From contig SLLL01000190.1 of assembly GCA_007134085.1 (NCBI GenBank), positions 1 through 55,486 of the forward strand: 55,486 nt of DNA, written 5' to 3'. Made by a program: the position numbers and the translations under genes. The stretch is from Balneolaceae bacterium. GTDB lineage: Bacteria; Bacteroidota; Rhodothermia; Balneolales; Balneolaceae. The number at the start of each line of letters is the position of its first letter. Positions within the stretch are counted from its first letter, which is position 1. Of this stretch, positions 17,414-25,841 are shown piece after piece. The notes below the pieces were generated by a model, which worked only from the letters and a program-made list of their open reading frames with translations, was not told the DNA's origin and searched no databases.

Positions 17414-18628
17414 ATGCATCAAACTTGCTGCTTTTTCGAAGATGATTATCTGGACAACTTCCATCCCCTTACTCTTACAAGGCCTGTATATAACCTTAGA
17501 ATTGGAATTTTCACTCTCGGTGAAAAGTGGGCATCTGCACTTGGAATTGATAAAAAAAAGATAGCCGGTAAACTTCGCAGCCATTTAAAAGGAGTATTCC
17601 ACGAACCAAAGCTTAAGCCGGATCAACAAGAGATTCTCTGGATTAACCCAAGATTCTTTCCGGATGATGAGCTCATCGATCAGATAAAAAAGATGAACCT
17701 CAAAGAAGCTATTTTTTCTGATGATTCACTTGTTGCAGCAAAGGTATCCATCGAAGAACATACAAAATGGATGGAGAGTGAGATCGATACAACGATTTTG
17801 ATGCCAGTGCCACCAACCACTGAGCTGCGATCGTTAGAATACAGCTGGGAACTGTTTCAGCAAAATGGAGAGCAGATAAAAAAAGATATCGCAAGGCTGG
17901 ATGTTAGTCCAGTCACAGATCCATCGCAATACCCTGATTCAAGGCTGATTCATTCTGAACGTATTTACATTGAAGATTCAGCCACTATTGAGCCCGGTGC
18001 CATTTTGCTCGCTGAGAAAGGGCCCATTTATGTAGGGAGAAATGCCATCATTATGGCAAACTCTGTGGTTCGCGGGCCATCTGCAATTTGTGAGGGGTCG
18101 GTGGTTAAAATGGGGGCAAAAATCTACGAAGAGACCACCATAGGCCCGGTTTGCAAAGTTGGCGGAGAAATTGCCAATGTTATTTTCCACTCCTACTCCA
18201 ACAAATCGCACGATGGCTATGCAGGTAATTCTGTTTTTGGACAATGGTGTAATCTTGGTGCCGATACCAACACATCAAACTTAAAAAACAACTACAGCAC
18301 CGTTAAGGTGACGAGCTGGAACAGCAATAAACAGATCGATACCGGCCAGCAGTTTATTGGCACCATAATGGGTGACCACAGCAAAACAGGCATCAATTCG
18401 ATGCTTAATACCGGAACGCTTTGCGGAGTTTGCTGTAACCTTTTTTCTGATAAATACCCGCCAAAATTTGTGCCATCCTTCAGCTGGGTAAGCGGTAACG
18501 AAATTGTGCCTTACCACTTTGAAAAAGCTATTGAAGCGATGGAACGGATGATGAAGCGGCGCTCCGTTGAATTAACCCCCAGATATAAAAACATGATGAA
18601 GGCGATTTTTAATTCAACCAGTTTTTAA
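17414..18628 (+). CDS. GlmU-like protein (Bacteroidota-type putative sugar nucleotidyltransferase/acetyltransferase)
   Basis: 404 residues. The N-terminus, with FEDDYLDNFHPLTLTRPVYNL, is the signature of the alternative GlmU family found in Bacteroidota and relatives, in which the N-terminal half is not a classical GlmU pyrophosphorylase. The C-terminal half is a left-handed beta-helix built from hexapeptide repeats (from about residue 185: SATIEPGAILLAEKGPIYVG, NAIIMANSVVRGPSAI), with the HDGYAGNSVFGQWCNLGADTNTSNLKNNY segment. Expected role: glucosamine-1-phosphate acetylation and/or uridylylation on the way to UDP-GlcNAc. Its position back to back with glmS and next to nagB supports that. 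Confidence 0.88.
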   Translation: MHQTCCFFEDDYLDNFHPLTLTRPVYNLRIGIFTLGEKWASALGIDKKKIAGKLRSHLKGVFHEPKLKPDQQEILWINPRFFPDDELIDQIKKMNLKEAIFSDDSLVAAKVSIEEHTKWMESEIDTTILMPVPPTTELRSLEYSWELFQQNGEQIKKDIARLDVSPVTDPSQYPDSRLIHSERIYIEDSATIEPGAILLAEKGPIYVGRNAIIMANSVVRGPSAICEGSVVKMGAKIYEETTIGPVCKVGGEIANVIFHSYSNKSHDGYAGNSVFGQWCNLGADTNTSNLKNNYSTVKVTSWNSNKQIDTGQQFIGTIMGDHSKTGINSMLNTGTLCGVCCNLFSDKYPPKFVPSFSWVSGNEIVPYHFEKAIEAMERMMKRRSVELTPRYKNMMKAIFNSTSF

Positions 18629-18662
18629 GTGTACGAAATAAGCACACCTACAGGGTCAATGA

Positions 18663-20606
18663 TCACGCTTTGTTGAAGGCCCACTTCGTGAAACCCTCAA
18701 TCGAATCGTATTCAGCAAGGCCAAGTTTATCGTACTTCTCAGCGGTTTGAATGGTTCTGTCGTCAGCAATCATCCAAAATTCTCGGCTTTTACTTCCGGG
18801 AAATTTAGGCTGATCTTTTTGCGACGCATGCTTAAAAATAGCCCTTCGTTTTTTAAGCCTTTCATCCGGGCTGAGTGGCACAGCCATATCGATATCGCTC
18901 ACATCCCAATCCTGCCAAACACCCCTGTAAAGCCACACATTGCAATCTTTAGCCCACGTTTGATCTTGAAATTTGTACAGCGTTTTTCTGATGGCATCCC
19001 AGCAAATTCTGTGGGTTCCATGTGGGTCGGATAGATCCCCAGCGGCATAAATTTGATGAGGTTTAACTTTTGTGATGACCTCTTCTATCAACGAATAATC
19101 ATCCTTTTCAAGATCTCTCTTTTTCGCCCTGCCTGTTTCGTAAAAGGGCATGTTCAGAAAATGAATATTCTCTTCAGAAATGCCACAGTACCTGCATGCA
19201 GCACGAGCTTCTGCCTGCCGGATATTGGTTTTTATACGTAGCATCAATTCAGAATCAATGCCTCCTGGCTCTTTATTTTCTACCATTTCCAAAAGTTTGG
19301 CAAACAGCTTCTTTTCATTCTCATTTGAGCTGTGCAGAGACACAAAATCGGCATAACGCAGGGCCTCATCATCATACACTGAGAGGTTTCCGGATGTTTG
19401 ATACGCTACATGAACTTCGTGCCCGTGTTCTGTAAGCCTCATAAGCGTGCCACCCATCGAAATTACATCATCATCGGGATGTGGAGAAAAAATCAACACC
19501 CGTTTGGGGAACGGAAGTGCCCTCTCCGGGCGGTTTGTGTCATCAGCATTTGGTTTGCCTCCGGGCCAGCCAGTAATGGTGTGCTGAATCTGATTAAACA
19601 CCCTGATGTTTAAATTATATGCCGGCCCGTGATCGGTAACTATATCACTCATTCCGTTTTGATTGTAATCCTTATCTGTAAGCTTTAGCACAGGTGTATT
19701 TAGATGCAAACTTAGCCAGGTAACAGCTTTTCGGATGGATCTGTCATCCCACTGAACAGGCCCCACAAGCCAGGGGGTTTTGCGGCGGGTTAGCTCGGAT
19801 GATGCAGCTTCATCCAGAATAAAAATGGTATTATCATGCTCCTGCAGAAACGTGGCGGGAATCTGGTCAGTAATGTCTCCCTCTACCGTTCTTTTGATGA
19901 TCTCTGCTTTTGCCTCTCCCCACGCCATCAAATAAATTTTCTTTGATTTGAGAATGGTACCCACACCCATAGTTATTGCCCTTCGCGGTACCTGCTCTTC
20001 ACCAAAAAATGCGGCGGCGGCATCCGCTCTTGTAAGCTCATCAAGGGTAATGAGCCTTGTGCGGGTTTTCTTCAGTGAACCGGGCTCATTAAACCCAACA
20101 TGCCCGGTACGGCCAATGCCCAGCAGCTGGATATCAAGGCCGCCGGCTTCATCAATTTTTTGCTCATATTTCATGCAGTAATCAACAACATCTTCCCTTT
20201 TCAGGGTGCCATCAGGGATGTGGATATTCTCTTTTGGTATGTCGATATGATCGAACAGATACTCGTTCATAAACCTTACATAACTCTGAAGCTCTTGCGG
20301 CTCCATAGGGTAGTACTCATCCAGGTTGAACGTAAGTACCCGTTTAAAACTGAGGCCATCTTCCTTATGCAGCCTCACAAGCTCTCTGTACACCTTTACC
20401 GGTGTTGATCCGGTTGCAAGCCCCAAAACCGTATTCTGGCCTATCTGGTTTCGGGCATGAATAAGGCTTGCAATTTCATTTGCAACAACTTTCGACGCCT
20501 CCTCTGCATCGTGGTAAATAACGGTATCAACTTTTTCAAAAATTTTCTGCCCGAGTTGATCAAATTTGGTATCCATTCTTTCGGCTTTGGTTTGGTAGTT
20601 AGTCAT
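18663..20606 (-). CDS. nagB: glucosamine-6-phosphate deaminase fused to a PIG-L/LmbE deacetylase domain
   Basis: 647 residues; ordinary NagB is about 260. Residues about 15-290 are NagB (LGLATGSTPVKVYREL, TFNLDEYYPM, GIGRTGHVGFNEPGS with catalytic His, TMGVGTIL). From about 370 a PIG-L/LmbE metal-dependent deacetylase follows, with FSPHPDDDVISMGGTL and later DPHGTH metal ligands. This two-domain form is known from Bacteroidota. It presumably couples removal of an N-acetyl group to deamination of GlcN-6-P to fructose-6-phosphate, opposing GlmS. The start could be the first ATG (MTNYQTKAERM) or the one ten codons later. It converges with the GlmU-like gene, with 34 bp between. Confidence 0.92.
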   Translation of the reverse strand: MTNYQTKAERMDTKFDQLGQKIFEKVDTVIYHDAEEASKVVANEIASLIHARNQIGQNTVLGLATGSTPVKVYRELVRLHKEDGLSFKRVLTFNLDEYYPMEPQELQSYVRFMNEYLFDHIDIPKENIHIPDGTLKREDVVDYCMKYEQKIDEAGGLDIQLLGIGRTGHVGFNEPGSLKKTRTRLITLDELTRADAAAAFFGEEQVPRRAITMGVGTILKSKKIYLMAWGEAKAEIIKRTVEGDITDQIPATFLQEHDNTIFILDEAASSELTRRKTPWLVGPVQWDDRSIRKAVTWLSLHLNTPVLKLTDKDYNQNGMSDIVTDHGPAYNLNIRVFNQIQHTITGWPGGKPNADDTNRPERALPFPKRVLIFSPHPDDDVISMGGTLMRLTEHGHEVHVAYQTSGNLSVYDDEALRYADFVSLHSSNENEKKLFAKLLEMVENKEPGGIDSELMLRIKTNIRQAEARAACRYCGISEENIHFLNMPFYETGRAKKRDLEKDDYSLIEEVITKVKPHQIYAAGDLSDPHGTHRICWDAIRKTLYKFQDQTWAKDCNVWLYRGVWQDWDVSDIDMAVPLSPDERLKKRRAIFKHASQKDQPKFPGSKSREFWMIADDRTIQTAEKYDKLGLAEYDSIEGFTKWAFNKA

Positions 20607-20785
20607 GTAGTAGAATGATACTAAGAACCCCTGCCGTTATAAAGTGAAAAGCAGAATATTCTTATGGCGCGGTGTATTAAATGCTCATAAAATGAGTAAT
20701 ATTTCTACCCCGTAATTTTATCAGTTTTGATGAATTAAGATTGCTTTCGGGCTTGCATAGTTGCTATCTTACAAGCTTTAAAGAT

Positions 20786-20869
20786 GCCCGAGTGGCGGAA
20801 TTGGTAGACGCGTGCGCTTCAGGTGCGTATGCCCTTACGGGCGTGGAGGTTCAAGTCCTCTCTCGGGTA
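20786..20869 (+). tRNA. tRNA-Leu (anticodon CAG)
   Basis: Class II tRNA of 84 nt. Acceptor GCCCGAG pairs with CTCGGGT (terminal G-U), D arm TGGCGGAATTGGTAGACGC, anticodon stem TGCGC/GCGTA around loop TTCAGGT (anticodon CAG), variable arm TGCCCTTACGGGCGT, T arm GGAGG-TTCAAGT-CCTCT. Discriminator A as expected for leucine; CCA not encoded. Confidence 0.97.
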
Positions 20870-20876
20870 CAAAAAT

Positions 20877-20910
20877 AGCTCAGTAGATATTGCTTCTGCT
20901 GGGCTTTTTT
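20877..20910 (+). terminator. intrinsic terminator of tRNA-Leu
   Basis: Ten-base-pair stem (AGCTCAGTAG with CTGCTGGGCT, two G-U pairs) around a 9-nt loop, followed by TTTTT and a further T-rich run. It starts 8 bp after the tRNA 3' end. Confidence 0.88.
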
Positions 20911-20956
20911 GTTTTTGAGAATATTGTGAAAAAATTTTGGCCTGAGCATTGTTATT

Positions 20957-21016
20957 CCGAAGCAGTGCTTCGGACTCTCTCCGGTACAATTATCCTTGCA
21001 AATTGTTGATTTGCAA
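20957..21016. repeat. two adjacent small palindromes downstream of the phosphodiesterase gene
   Basis: CCGAAGC-AGT-GCTTCGG (20957-20973) and TTGCAAAT-TGTTG-ATTTGCAA (20996-21016) are perfect inverted repeats in the gap between tRNA-Leu and the phosphodiesterase stop. Neither has an adjoining T-tract on the minus strand. They may be a short dispersed intergenic repeat or an mRNA 3'-end structure. Confidence 0.5.
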
Positions 21017-21075
21017 TGTTTTTTAGTTTCAAGTTCTAGGTTAGTTTTACGTCTTTCAGTAATTTTCTAACTGTA

Positions 21076-22461
21076 TCAATTCACTACATCCAAATCAAGA
21101 ATATCAAACAGAATTTCGCCGTCTGCGGTGTCGAAATCTAAGCCGAGAATGTGAGCTACGGTTGGGGCTATGGAGCGCATATCAACCCTGTCAATAACTG
21201 TGCCTTTAGCAATACCATTGCCGGAGGCTACAAATGCACCCTCCATCTGGCTAAACGTATTCAAAAAACCGTGATGTGCTAATGAAAAACCATGTTCTTC
21301 ACTATTTACAACTACTTCGTTCTCACGGATAGAGATGTTGAATAAATAACCCGGTTCGGCAGCGAGAAGTATCCGGCCCGACTGATCACAATCGTCCGGA
21401 TGAGGTAATCCAAGATCATCAAATTCATCAGCGGTAAAAACTCTGTAGATACCTTCTGTACCCTCAAAAATGCGAATTACCTCATCGTGTACTTCTTCAT
21501 CATTCGGGTCATCAAGATAAACAAATGCGAAGCCGCCTGTACCAATTGCCTGAGCTTTTGCAGCAACTATATCGGTGCCCTCTATCTCAAGTAAACCATT
21601 TTGTGCAAGTGCCACATTTGGCAGAATAGTATTTGGAGTATTTACAAAACCATGATCAGAAACTATAAACAAAGCGGTATTCTCTTTTTTACCGGCTGTA
21701 TCGAGGGCTTGAAGTATTCTTTCCAGATGGCTATCTGCAAGTCTTAATGCTTCTTTACTCACTTCAGTACTAAGGCCTGATCTATGTACGGAACTATCCA
21801 GGTTTAAAAGATGAAGCATCATCAGGTTAGGCATTCTGTTCTCTATCAAATAAATAGCCGATTGAAGCCAAATCTCATCTCTGCCCTCACTGTCGTGCTG
21901 CCAGAGTGCAAAGTTGGTCATGTCGTCAAGTATGCCTTCATCAAAGAGATCCCAAAGCAGATTTTCCGTCATATGGCCAACGCTGTTTGGCACATCAGGG
22001 AAGCTGTCATGTAGTGTACCGGCATTTCTTGTAGCTGGCCAGTTTATATCAGCTGTAAATAGTCCTGCTTCAAACGCAATATCATATATGGTAGGAACAG
22101 CTACAAGCTCGCTCTTATCCTTACTTGAATTTAAATGTACTGGTAAACCTCCATTTGTATACTCAACTTTACCATTGAATAACAGGCAATGATACATTGA
22201 GTTAACTCCGGTTACCATGGTGGTATGGTTGGGCCAGGTTACCGTAGGATTTGTAGGAACAAGAGAGTGTGCATACGCACCGTTTTCAGCCAGTTTTCGC
22301 AGCGTTGGAATCTCGATGTTTTTATTCCAGAGAAGATCAGCCGGAAAACCGTCTATACTTAAGATGATTACATTTCTTTCGTGGCTCTTATCATTAGAAT
22401 TGCCGTAAACGATTGAAGCAGAAACGATGAATGCTATACAAAAGACAACTATTTTCTTCAT
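21076..22461 (-). CDS. secreted nucleotide pyrophosphatase/phosphodiesterase (alkaline phosphatase superfamily)
   Basis: 461 residues with a Sec signal peptide (hydrophobic 4-18, cleavage probably after VYG at residue 20). It has the metal-binding Asp37 in ILSIDGFPADLLW and the NPP nucleophile Thr75 in NPTVTWPNHTT with Asn78. HLLNLDSSVHRSGL, VSDHGF and HHGFLN supply the remaining bimetal ligands. This fits the type I phosphodiesterase/NPP family, hydrolysing phosphodiester or pyrophosphate bonds in nucleotides or lysophospholipids outside the cytoplasm. It is the last gene of a minus-strand series with the lipoprotein amidase 54 bp upstream, both directed to the periplasm. Confidence 0.9.
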   Translation of the reverse strand: MKKIVVFCIAFIVSASIVYGNSNDKSHERNVIILSIDGFPADLLWNKNIEIPTLRKLAENGAYAHSLVPTNPTVTWPNHTTMVTGVNSMYHCLLFNGKVEYTNGGLPVHLNSSKDKSELVAVPTIYDIAFEAGLFTADINWPATRNAGTLHDSFPDVPNSVGHMTENLLWDLFDEGILDDMTNFALWQHDSEGRDEIWLQSAIYLIENRMPNLMMLHLLNLDSSVHRSGLSTEVSKEALRLADSHLERILQALDTAGKKENTALFIVSDHGFVNTPNTILPNVALAQNGLLEIEGTDIVAAKAQAIGTGGFAFVYLDDPNDEEVHDEVIRIFEGTEGIYRVFTADEFDDLGLPHPDDCDQSGRILLAAEPGYLFNISIRENEVVVNSEEHGFSLAHHGFLNTFSQMEGAFVASGNGIAKGTVIDRVDMRSIAPTVAHILGLDFDTADGEILFDILDLDVVN

Positions 22462-22515
22462 TAATTACTCCCACGTTTCTTTAAAATGTATGAAAAAAAT
22501 AGCAGATGCTGAATT

Positions 22516-24081
22516 TTAATCGAGAAATTGGGGCACTAAACGGTGGTTGGTTGCCTGTTCATATGCGTATGCTATTTCGAGCAGAACCGGTTCGCTCCAT
22601 GCACGCCCAAAGATGGAGATACCAACAGGCAAGCCGTCAATACTGCCCATTGGCAGTGATATGATCGGGTAACCGGCTCTTGCAGATGGCGAGCTGGAAC
22701 TTAGCCTGAAGTTATCACCCATAATCGGGTCAGATTTCCAGGCAGGCGAACCCGTAGGAGAAATGATAGCGTCAAGGTTGTGCGCATCCATTACCCTGTC
22801 AATTCCTTCCTGCCTGCTGTAGAGCAGCATATTTTCGAGTGAACTTAGGTACTCTTCGGAATCCAGATCGCCTGCTTCGGCAGCCTGAAAAATCAAGTTT
22901 CTGTCGAATTGCTCTGTCTCTTTTTCCACCTCTCTGGTTTTCTCCGCAAGCTCTTCAATACTGCGAATTGGGGCATCTTCACCTAATGACTCAAAGTATT
23001 TATTCAACCCATCTTTAAATTCATATAGCAGTACCCGGAATGCATCACCGCCTATATTCTGTCCTTCTATCGCATCAATTTCAATGATCTCTGCGCCTTG
23101 GCTTTCAAATTCCCGAACGGCCTGGTACATCAAAGAATCAACCCGAAAGTGATTGCCCATTGGGGCGGTAAAGAAACCTATTCGCTTTCCTTCAAGGCCA
23201 TTTTTGTTCAAGAACTGGGTGTAATCAGTATACATGTGATGCTCTGATTCTTTACTAAGCTCATCTCTTTCATCAGGCCCCGCAAGCACGCCAAGCATAA
23301 TGGCTGCATCCCGAACAGTTCTTGTCATTGGCCCTGCACTGTCAGTAGTGTAACTTATTGGGATGATTCCCGACCTGCTCCAAAGCCCTACTGTTGGTTT
23401 AAAGCCAACAACTCCATTCGCATTTGCCGGACAAACTATGGACCCATTTGTTTCCGTACCAATTGTAACCGCAGCAAGGTTGGCTGATGCAGCAACACCT
23501 GAACCGGAACTTGAACCACATGGGTTTCTGGAAATTTCATATGGATTATTCACCTGCCCACCGAGCCCACTCCAGCCGCTTGATGAAAAGCTGCTGTGGA
23601 AATTTGCCCACTCGCTTAGGTTGGTTTTTCCCAGTATGATTGCGCCCTGATCCCGCAAACGCTTTACAATAAATGCATCTTGCTGCGGGATAGACCCTTC
23701 AAGAAACCGCGAACCTGCAGTTGTGGGCATGTCGAATGTATCGATATTATCCTTCAACAAAACAGGTACTCCGTGAAGAGGGCTACGTCGGGTTCCGTTT
23801 TGAAGCTCCTCATCGAGTTCAGCTGCGGCCTGCAAAGCGGATTCGTTTACAGTTATTACTGAGTTTAAACCGGGCCCGTTTCTGTCGATTTCTTCTATTC
23901 GCTGAAGATAGGCCTGCACAACCTGCTCTATGGTAAAGTCACCGCTTTCATATCCGGCTATGAGTTCCTCGATGGTAATCTCCTCGAGAGAAAGTTGATC
24001 ATAGAGGGATTCCTGATGTGGTTTAGTGCAGGCGAAAAAAAATATCAGCGTGAAAAAAGCGAAGAGATTAAGGTATTTCAT
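22516..24081 (-). CDS. lipoprotein amidase (amidase signature family)
   Basis: 521 residues. The lipoprotein signal ends FFFAC with the lipidated Cys18, so the enzyme is anchored outside the inner membrane. Amidase-signature catalytic triad: Lys110 in VPVLLKDNID, cis-Ser about 191 in NPCGSSSGSG, and nucleophile Ser214 in GTETNGSIVCPA. The classical motif reads GTDxGGS; the ETN variation recurs in exported amidases of this type to my knowledge. It resembles the GatA/peptide amidase group but is far from any gatCAB genes, so a role in glutaminyl-tRNA formation is unlikely. Substrate unknown, perhaps peptide or amide scavenging with the neighbouring phosphodiesterase. Confidence 0.9.
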   Translation of the reverse strand: MKYLNLFAFFTLIFFFACTKPHQESLYDQLSLEEITIEELIAGYESGDFTIEQVVQAYLQRIEEIDRNGPGLNSVITVNESALQAAAELDEELQNGTRRSPLHGVPVLLKDNIDTFDMPTTAGSRFLEGSIPQQDAFIVKRLRDQGAIILGKTNLSEWANFHSSFSSSGWSGLGGQVNNPYEISRNPCGSSSGSGVAASANLAAVTIGTETNGSIVCPANANGVVGFKPTVGLWSRSGIIPISYTTDSAGPMTRTVRDAAIMLGVLAGPDERDELSKESEHHMYTDYTQFLNKNGLEGKRIGFFTAPMGNHFRVDSLMYQAVREFESQGAEIIEIDAIEGQNIGGDAFRVLLYEFKDGLNKYFESLGEDAPIRSIEELAEKTREVEKETEQFDRNLIFQAAEAGDLDSEEYLSSLENMLLYSRQEGIDRVMDAHNLDAIISPTGSPAWKSDPIMGDNFRLSSSSPSARAGYPIISLPMGSIDGLPVGISIFGRAWSEPVLLEIAYAYEQATNHRLVPQFLD

Positions 24082-24131
24082 TTAGTTAAAGCGTGTTGTG
24101 ATTTAAAATTTTAAACATCTAATATGGCGAA

Positions 24132-24521
24132 TTAATTATGCCTTCTTCTCTCTTCCTGAAGCAGCCACTGCCGAAAATTCTCTCGATTGTAAGCGATATA
24201 ATTTTCTGTTGGAACCCAGATACTATCAGGTTTAGTGGTTGGCAGTGGGCGAACCAAGCTTCTTTCATTTTTCACATCAATCACAAATAGAATGGTGCCA
24301 CCTTCAATAGCTCCGGCCGGTTCTTCGTCATCAGCTGACTGGTAATAGCCGGTTTCTATTTCCAAAAAAACTTTGTCTATATATTCTGATGGTGTAAGAT
24401 TTCGCTCAATAGGGAAAACAACCCTGAAAAGAATGCCAAAAAGAGCAAATGCGAATAAAAAACCTAATGACCAGATAATTATTAATCTGAAGCCTGATTT
24501 ACTTTTATTAGGAGTTTTCAA
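24132..24521 (-). CDS. small single-pass membrane protein, function unknown
   Basis: 129 residues, not recognised. A basic N-terminus (KTPNKSKSGFR) precedes one membrane helix (about 12-37: LIIIWSLGFLFAFALFGILF), followed by a soluble, acidic domain of about 90 residues probably outside the cytoplasm (GGTILFVIDVKNERSLVRPL, later IWVPTENYIAYNRENFRQWLLQEER). It lies 50 bp upstream of the amidase and is separated from the rhodopsin gene by a terminator, so it likely starts the amidase-phosphodiesterase transcript. Confidence 0.65.
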   Translation of the reverse strand: MKTPNKSKSGFRLIIIWSLGFLFAFALFGILFRVVFPIERNLTPSEYIDKVFLEIETGYYQSADDEEPAGAIEGGTILFVIDVKNERSLVRPLPTTKPDSIWVPTENYIAYNRENFRQWLLQEERRRHN

Positions 24522-24599
24522 AACGAATTATGTTTAATTATCAATTTGTGTAGCAGAAAATAGGTGTGAAAATATTGAACTGAAAATAATTTCTTGGCC

Positions 24600-24632
24600 A
24601 AAAAAAAGCCCTGTCTTCCGACAGGGCTTTTA
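24600..24632 (-). terminator. intrinsic terminator of the rhodopsin gene (may work both ways)
   Basis: Perfect 9-bp stem AGCCCTGTC/GACAGGGCT with a TTCC (minus strand GGAA) tetraloop. It is followed on the minus strand by seven T and lies 24 bp after the rhodopsin stop. Confidence 0.92.
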
Positions 24633-24655
24633 CTCATAACTCAACAAGGGAAAAA

Positions 24656-25522
24656 TCAGATTGCACTGTCTAATTTTTCGTAATCGTACCCATCTGCTTT
24701 ACTCATTTCTTGTGCAGTTAGTGTAAGCAGAATTCCGTAGATAACTTTGGAACTAACATCAGCTACTGTGTATGTAATATGGCGTGCCACAACTGCTGTT
24801 TCGCTCAATGCTGGCTCCAAGCCAAAGCTGAAAAGATACGGCATTAAATATGCACCAGGATAGAGCATCCAGGAGAAGAGGAACAGTGTCCAGATTGTGC
24901 CAAGATATTTTTGTGCTTTTGGCGGTGCACCCTCTTTACCTTCTGTAATCACTCGCTTCATAAGAATAAGAATGTGGAAGAAAAATACAGTAGAAAGAGC
25001 TCCCCAGAAGAAGAAAAGACCGGGGCTTGTTACTTCATAATACTGGCCTACATAACCGGTAAGAATCATTGCAGTACCTGAGAACCAGAATCCGTTTCTG
25101 ATTTTGCTGAAATCGCTCTTTGTAAGTGTTACCACAAAAAGTATCTGGAACAGAAGCATTGGTACGTCAATCAACCAGTTCAGGTAGCGGTAACCGTTAT
25201 TGAAAAGGTCGGTAGTGCTACCCAGTACGTAGCGTGCAGTTTCGGAATCAAAAACCATGGCGTTGGTCCAGTTTTGCTGCTGCACTAGCAGAAGCAAAAA
25301 CGCTGATACCATAACCACAACCGAGAGCACTGATGATATTCTGTATTTGGGTGCTACTGTTTTTAATGTAAGAACAAAATATAGCAAGCCGGCGAGCATT
25401 ATTGCGTAACCCAAAGTTAATACGTGGGCTGACATCTGATAAGCCATTTCAGTAAAACCAGAGTCTAAGGCTACGTAATTCTCGAAGGTTGCATTCCCTA
25501 AAGAACTAATAAGATCCATCAT
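24656..25522 (-). CDS. light-driven sodium pump rhodopsin (NDQ type)
   Basis: Seven-helix retinal protein, 288 residues, closely resembling KR2 of Krokinobacter eikastus. The helix C motif is Asn115, Asp119, Gln126 in YRYLNWLIDVPMLLFQ, the NDQ set of outward Na+ pumps. Schiff-base Lys259 and Asp255 lie in ADVSSKVIYG. Other KR2 functional positions are kept: His33 (H30), Ser73 (S70), Asp105 (D102), Arg112 (R109), Glu163 (E160). KR2 Asn61 corresponds to Ser64 and Gly263 to Thr267, both at the cytoplasmic ion-uptake side, so selectivity or rate could differ. Two consecutive ATGs can start it. No retinal-synthesis gene is adjacent. Downstream is a strong terminator; 319 bp of non-coding sequence lies upstream. 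Confidence 0.95.
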   Translation of the reverse strand: MMDLISSLGNATFENYVALDSGFTEMAYQMSAHVLTLGYAIMLAGLLYFVLTLKTVAPKYRISSVLSVVVMVSAFLLLLVQQQNWTNAMVFDSETARYVLGSTTDLFNNGYRYLNWLIDVPMLLFQILFVVTLTKSDFSKIRNGFWFSGTAMILTGYVGQYYEVTSPGLFFFWGALSTVFFFHILILMKRVITEGKEGAPPKAQKYLGTIWTLFLFSWMLYPGAYLMPYLFSFGLEPALSETAVVARHITYTVADVSSKVIYGILLTLTAQEMSKADGYDYEKLDSAI

Positions 25523-25841
25523 GTTTGTAGGTGGTTTGTTTAAGGTTGAACACTCATTTTTTTGAGCATTAATTATTGCATATAACCACCACTCTATTTT
25601 TAGAGTTCAGTAGTATGATTAGGACAGGGTACTCTTTTTAGTTAGTTGAACAGCAATTGGTTAATGTAGTTTCCGATGAGAAATGATGTATAATAATCCT
25701 CTTGATTTGTAAAATATTTTCAGAAATTTCTGAAAGTTTGAGAGTGAGACGGCTAAAAAGCCCTTTTCTCAATGCGATGCAGCAGTTTGACAGAAAAAAA
25801 GAAGGTAAGTAAAGTTTAAAGAAGTAAGGCCTGTACTATTC
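25523..25841 (-). promoter_or_regulatory. upstream region of the rhodopsin gene with 18-bp perfect palindrome
   Basis: This 319-bp gap lies between speE and the rhodopsin gene and contains no reading frame of note. It holds a perfect 18-bp palindrome TTTCAGAAATTTCTGAAA at 25718-25735, about 195 bp before the rhodopsin start, a plausible operator. Nearer the gene are small hairpins CTCTAAAAATAGAG and CTCA-A6-TGAG (minus strand). I cannot assign -33/-7 elements reliably. Confidence 0.45.

Noticed and set aside
22516..24081. GatA subunit of the amidotransferase
   Set aside because: It has a lipoprotein signal, no gatB/gatC neighbours and a variant GTETNGS motif; an exported amidase is more likely.
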